This document shows positions 43,365 to 47,404 of a stretch of 47,404 bases of DNA, one piece after another. The position numbers and the translations under genes were made by a program. Position 1 is the stretch's first letter, and each line of letters starts with the position of its first letter. The DNA lies in the IMG/VR virus record IMGVR_UViG_3300024306_000040, positions 1 to 47,404 of that record. One strand, 5' to 3'. Under the pieces are notes generated by a model that did not search any database, was not told the DNA's origin, and saw nothing but the letters and a program-made list of their open reading frames with translations. This DNA comes from a virus.

Positions 43365-45581
43365 ATGTCTTACATTATTAACAGATATAACGGCCAGCAG
43401 CTTGTTGTTCTACAAGATGGAACGTTAGATACAACTACTAGCATTGGGCTAGTAGGTAAAAATTATATTGGCTATGGCACACAACAGAATGAAAACTTCT
43501 TATATCTGTTAGAAAACTTTGCCAATGATAAACCGCCACTGAGACCTATTAGCGGACAAACATGGTTTGATACATCAAATAATACCATGAATGTGTACAA
43601 TGGTACTGAATGGCACCCTATTGGCGGGTCAGTGCAGGATACAGAACCAGAAAATCCAGCTCCAGGAGCTCTATGGTTAAAGACTCCTATCAATCAACTT
43701 TATGTATTCAACGGCGATGAATGGGCATTAATAGGTCCTGAAAACGTTGAAGGCTTTGGCGCAATGACCAGAGCCATATCTACAGTATTATTTGACTCTA
43801 ATAATAACCCTCATCCTGTAATAGAGCTGTTAATAGCGGGCGAAGTTATTGCTATAGTATCCGGTGCGGCCTTTACTATTAGACCTGATGTTGGTATTTT
43901 AGGTTTTAACAATCTCATTAAAGGTATCAATCTAGCAGAGTTTGTTAAACTTAAAGGGGATATAGTAGGTCTTGCCGACAGAGCTTCAAGATTAGAAACA
44001 CCAAGAAAAATCAACGGAGTATTTTTTGACGGGCAGTCTGATATAACTATTACAGCATCAACACCTGGCATACTAAAGAAAGGTAGTTATATTACAGGTA
44101 GCAACTTTAATGGTAGTACTGATATTACCTGGGGTGTAGATGCTAGTCCAAATAATGTTATAGGCAAAGTTGTTGCACGTGATACCGCAGGAAACTTTTC
44201 TGCAAACAGAATCACAGCAGATTTAACAGGTAACGTCACTGGTGATGTTACATCAACCGGCATCAGCGATTTTAATATCATTACAGCCAATGAGTTTAGA
44301 GGTGCAGTATTAACTGGTAATAGCTATACTGCAACTAGATTACAAACCGCGAGGACTATAAACGGAGTCCTCTTTGACGGTTCAGCTAATATTGATGTAA
44401 CTGTTGATGCAGAAAATTTAATCGGTACTGATCTAAATACAGGCATAATCAACTCAAATCTTACCAAGGTTGGGTATCTAAATGAGTTGTCAGTTCAGGG
44501 ATTTGGGGGCATTAAACTAGGTAACGGCAGCACAACCAACTTTAGCCTATTAGTTGATGGATCTATTGGTAAAATTAAAGCAAACACAGAGTTTAATCTA
44601 TCGATACAAGACATAACGATTTCAGGCAGCTATCCTACATTGAGATTAACTCCTAGTGCAGTGACTATTACCGAAGGGGGTGCATCTTTACCTGCGATTA
44701 TTCCTGATACAGATGGTGGTTGGTTGCTAGGAACACCTAATAAAAAGTTTGGAGACTTGTACACTGCCGATGTATACGGTACAGTTTTCCATGGTGATAT
44801 TACAGGAAATGCTCCTACAGCTGATCACGCTATAAACGCAACGAATCTTGATAGCGGCCAAATCGGTTCATTGCCATATCAGTCTGGACCAGGCACCACA
44901 ACGATGCTGCCGCCAGGACAACCGGGTCAGGTATTGCAGACCGCAGGTACAGGAAATCCTCCATTTTGGGGAGCAGCTTTTGTTCGTGGTATGATCATGC
45001 AATGGTATGGAGCATCTAATGCCGTACCTAGTGGATGGGGCTTGTGCGATGGTACAAACGGAACCCCAGATTTACGAAACAAGTTTGTTGTTGGTGCAGG
45101 AAGCACTTATACAATGGGTACTACAGGTGGTTCTACATCATCAACTAACAATGTAAATCTTACTTTTACAGGTACAACATCGGCAGCAGGAGCTCACAGT
45201 CACGGTGGTTCTACTGGCAGTACTGCGCTAAGTGCTGCTATGATGCCCGAACACTATCATAACTTTACAGACGTTTACGCGATCGTCGGTGACTACGGTC
45301 TTGGAGGCAGTACAGCCTCGGCATATGATAGAAATGGAACATACATCTATCCTAGCTTTTACGCTGGAAACGCTAGTGACGGAGATCGAGACAACGGATA
45401 TTATGGGTTTCCAAGCAGAACTGATACAGCAGGTGGCGGGCCAACAGGAGCTCCGCACAATCACAGCCTTAGCACTGACGGAAATCACAATCACAGTATA
45501 ACAGTAACAGCAAACAGCGGAGATATTGTGGTACAAACATTACCGCCCTATGTAGCATTGTTTTACATAATGAAACTCTAA
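43365..45581 (+). CDS. Tail fibre protein with His-rich collar tip (paralogue 3)
   Basis: This is a 738-residue fibre. The N-terminal module is again present (LVGKNYIGYGTQQNENFLYL, GQTWFDTSNNTMNVYNGTEW). The shaft includes ARTINGVLFDGSANIDVTVD and GGWLLGTPNKKFGDLYTADV. The tip starts GMIMQWYGASNAVPSGWGLC and DGTNGTPDLRNKFVVGAG. Several His-x-His pairs follow: HSHGGS, MPEHYHNF, PHNHSLS and GNHNHSI. T4 gp12 and related fibres hold iron or zinc with such pairs, so a metal-bound trimer is plausible. It ends VVQTLPPYVALFYIMKL, a normal collar end. GGAG at 43355 precedes the ATG. Confidence 0.88.
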   Translation: MSYIINRYNGQQLVVLQDGTLDTTTSIGLVGKNYIGYGTQQNENFLYLLENFANDKPPLRPISGQTWFDTSNNTMNVYNGTEWHPIGGSVQDTEPENPAPGALWLKTPINQLYVFNGDEWALIGPENVEGFGAMTRAISTVLFDSNNNPHPVIELLIAGEVIAIVSGAAFTIRPDVGILGFNNLIKGINLAEFVKLKGDIVGLADRASRLETPRKINGVFFDGQSDITITASTPGILKKGSYITGSNFNGSTDITWGVDASPNNVIGKVVARDTAGNFSANRITADLTGNVTGDVTSTGISDFNIITANEFRGAVLTGNSYTATRLQTARTINGVLFDGSANIDVTVDAENLIGTDLNTGIINSNLTKVGYLNELSVQGFGGIKLGNGSTTNFSLLVDGSIGKIKANTEFNLSIQDITISGSYPTLRLTPSAVTITEGGASLPAIIPDTDGGWLLGTPNKKFGDLYTADVYGTVFHGDITGNAPTADHAINATNLDSGQIGSLPYQSGPGTTTMLPPGQPGQVLQTAGTGNPPFWGAAFVRGMIMQWYGASNAVPSGWGLCDGTNGTPDLRNKFVVGAGSTYTMGTTGGSTSSTNNVNLTFTGTTSAAGAHSHGGSTGSTALSAAMMPEHYHNFTDVYAIVGDYGLGGSTASAYDRNGTYIYPSFYAGNASDGDRDNGYYGFPSRTDTAGGGPTGAPHNHSLSTDGNHNHSITVTANSGDIVVQTLPPYVALFYIMKL

Positions 45582-45587
45582 TAAATA
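45579..45587 (+). promoter_or_regulatory. Late promoter-like box TAATAAATA
   Basis: This overlaps the stop of fibre paralogue 3 and lies 26 bases before the ATG of paralogue 4, with AAGGTGGAG between. The spacing suits a short leader. The same stop-overlapping arrangement is seen at 38626-38634. Confidence 0.45.
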
Positions 45588-45612
45588 TAACGAATAAAGG
45601 TGGAGCAGCCCA

Positions 45613-47397
45613 ATGGCATATACAATTAACAAATTTAACGGTTCTTTTTTAGTAACCGTACAAGACGGAACCGTAGATACTAGCACAGATCTTAATCTCG
45701 TAGGTAAAAACTACGCCGGTTACGGTGCTATTGAAAACGAAAATCTTGTTTATCTTCTAGAAAACTTTTCAAACACCAGTCCCCCTCCAAAGGCACTAAC
45801 TGGACAAATATGGTATGACAGCGGAAATAAGAAGCTGAAGTACTATGACGGTAGCAAGTTTAAAGTTGCCGGCGGTGCTGAAACCGGATCATCTGCTCCA
45901 TCCGGACTAGCAACAGGCGAGTTTTGGTTTGATACTAGTGCTAAACAGCTATACACATGGTCCGGAACTGAATATGTATTGATTGGTCCGCAGGCTAGTC
46001 CAGAACTAGGAACAAGCTCAGTAACTTCTCAGGTTGTCAAAGACGACACAAACGCTAACCAAACGATATTAAAGATCATTGCAGGCGGCAAAGTAATGGC
46101 CGTCGTTAGCGAATCTGAGTTTGTGTTAAACAATGTTAATCCGATTACAGGATTTTCTCTAATCAAGAAAGGCATTACTTTAGTTAATACTAACTCTAAT
46201 GGTATTACTACAACCGGTACAGCATATTTCTGGGGTACCGCTAGTAATGCAGTTAGCTTAGGTGGTGTTGAAGCGACAGAATATATTAGAAAAGGTAGCA
46301 TTACATTTGATCAAGATGTTACTTTTCAGAATGCCGGATACTATGTAGGTAACAGTAAAGACCTATATGTACATATTGGTACTAACGTACAAGGTAATAC
46401 CAGTTCGCTACTAGAAAGTATCAATAATGGAAATCCAGTAACTATTCGTATCAACTATAACAACTCTGCAGAAGACGTTGCTATCTTTGATAATACTGGA
46501 ATGATTCCAGGTGCAGATAATGCTTATACAATCGGTAATACTGGGTATAGATGGTCCGATGTTTATGCCACTACTTTCCATGGCAATCTAACAGGAAATG
46601 TCACAGGCAATAGTACTGGAACACATACAGGAACAGTAGCGGCTGTTGACGCGACTATTTTAGTTAATGGTTCTACTAAAGAAATAGGATATACCGGTGC
46701 TACTATACGTGGTAATCTTGTTGGAACTGTATCTGGTAACGTTACAGGTACAGCTACTAACGCAACAACTCTTACAAACTTTGTTCCTAGCACTTCGTTA
46801 CCTAGTAGTATTGATAAAACATCGATTCCTGTTAGAAATAGCAGCGGAAATATCATAGCTAATCAGTTTGTTGGAACTGCTGATAAAGCAGATCGTATCA
46901 AGATCGATGACACAGCTATCGATTCTGATCCTAACTACAAAACAGCAAAAACAACAGCAACAGGAAGTACCATTGCAGCTAGAACATCCGGCGGTAATCT
47001 AGTAGCTGTGTTATTTGATGGTACTGCAACAGCAGCACGTTACGCTGACCTTGCAGAAAAATATTTGCCAGACCAAGAATATGCACCTGGCACAGTAGTT
47101 ACAATCGGCGGCGATGCAGAGATTACACAAGCCAGCGGTGGGGATAGAGCCATTGGTGTTATTAGTACAAACCCAGCCTATATGATGAATAAAGACCTCG
47201 AGGGTGGTGTTTATGTCGCACTAAAAGGTCGTGTACCTTGCAGAGTGTTAGGCCCAGTTTCCAAGGGCGATGACATGTGCCCGGGACCAAATGGTGTAGC
47301 AGTTTCAGATAGATTTGGAGATAAAAAAGTGTTTGGGGTCGCCTTAGAATCGAGCGATGATGAAGGCGAAAAAATCATTGAAGTATTGGTGTTATAA
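45613..47397 (+). CDS. Tail fibre protein with IMC/peptidase_G2-like C-terminus (paralogue 4)
   Basis: This is a 594-residue fibre. The N-terminal module is the clearest of the four (VQDGTVDTSTDLNLVGKNYA, GQIWYDSGNKKLKYYDGSKF, GEFWFDTSAKQLYTWSGTEY). The shaft contains GNTGYRWSDVYATTFHGNLT and repeats of GNLTGNVTGN type. The C-terminal 120 residues start ARYADLAEKYLPDQEYAPGT, with IGVISTNPAYMMN and ending GEKIIEVLVL. This resembles the intramolecular-chaperone domain of phage spikes (peptidase_G2 family), which assists trimer folding and may cut itself off. The match is by eye. The next gene begins at the stop (TAATG). Confidence 0.85.
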   Translation: MAYTINKFNGSFLVTVQDGTVDTSTDLNLVGKNYAGYGAIENENLVYLLENFSNTSPPPKALTGQIWYDSGNKKLKYYDGSKFKVAGGAETGSSAPSGLATGEFWFDTSAKQLYTWSGTEYVLIGPQASPELGTSSVTSQVVKDDTNANQTILKIIAGGKVMAVVSESEFVLNNVNPITGFSLIKKGITLVNTNSNGITTTGTAYFWGTASNAVSLGGVEATEYIRKGSITFDQDVTFQNAGYYVGNSKDLYVHIGTNVQGNTSSLLESINNGNPVTIRINYNNSAEDVAIFDNTGMIPGADNAYTIGNTGYRWSDVYATTFHGNLTGNVTGNSTGTHTGTVAAVDATILVNGSTKEIGYTGATIRGNLVGTVSGNVTGTATNATTLTNFVPSTSLPSSIDKTSIPVRNSSGNIIANQFVGTADKADRIKIDDTAIDSDPNYKTAKTTATGSTIAARTSGGNLVAVLFDGTATAARYADLAEKYLPDQEYAPGTVVTIGGDAEITQASGGDRAIGVISTNPAYMMNKDLEGGVYVALKGRVPCRVLGPVSKGDDMCPGPNGVAVSDRFGDKKVFGVALESSDDEGEKIIEVLVL

Positions 47398-47404
47398 TGA
47401 GCGG
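47397..47404 (+). CDS. Start of next gene (partial)
   Basis: ATG at 47397-47399 shares its first base with the preceding TAA stop, the same TAATG junction used between gp5 and gp25. Only ATG-AGC-GG is visible. The position, directly after the fibre genes, would suit a fourth-fibre partner or chaperone; this cannot be tested here. Confidence 0.4.

Overview
This window is a structural-gene block of a T4-like contractile-tailed bacteriophage (Caudoviricetes, myovirus), of the marine or freshwater 'exo-T-even' type rather than a coliphage close to T4. The evidence is a recognisable T4 core set: portal gp20, baseplate gp26, gp25, gp6, gp53, gp48 and gp5, recombination nuclease gp46/gp47 and late sigma factor gp55. 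These occur together with features I associate from memory with cyanophage- or pelagiphage-type relatives: a gp5 without a lysozyme domain, a very large protein in the gp7 position, several tail fibres sharing one N-terminal module, and a gp55 with a long internal insertion. The DNA is AT-rich (about 40% GC in lines I counted). The host cannot be read from the window, and I see no integrase, tRNA, CRISPR array or photosynthesis gene.

Layout. Positions 1-6018 (minus strand) hold head and tail-core genes: tape measure, portal gp20, a small conserved protein, a possible DUF115-like protein and the start of an acidic prohead-core protein. Positions 6090-7165 (plus) hold gp26 and an overlapping downstream frame that appears to be reached by -1 ribosomal frameshifting. 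Positions 7162-10215 (minus) hold three Ala-rich or helical proteins, probably packaged virion proteins. Positions 10216-10710 are an unusual, hairpin-rich and relatively GC-rich stretch with no convincing gene. Positions 10711-14772 (minus) are a tightly coupled operon gp47 > gp46 > 2OG-Fe(II) oxygenase-like > small basic protein > SegE-like GIY-YIG endonuclease, with gp55 upstream at 14820-15665. From 15747 to the window end (plus) runs the baseplate and fibre cluster: gp48, gp53, a probable hub protein, gp5, gp25, gp6, a 4525-residue giant protein, a small structural protein and four paralogous tail fibres. The next gene starts at 47397.

How it works together. gp55 would direct host RNA polymerase to late promoters; ATAAATA-type boxes lie upstream of gp26, the tape measure, gp48, the 219-codon gene, the fourth fibre and the 494-residue protein gene. 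gp46/gp47 process DNA ends for recombination-dependent replication. The portal and core proteins build the prohead. Tape measure, gp26 and its frameshift product, gp48, gp53, gp5, gp25 and gp6 build the tail core and baseplate. The giant protein and fibres form the periphery, where receptor binding is expected.

The three most interesting observations are the candidate -1 frameshift in gp26 (6932-6938), the giant baseplate protein with a beta-propeller whose blade loops carry carbohydrate-binding-like modules, and the structured intergenic element at 10216-10710.
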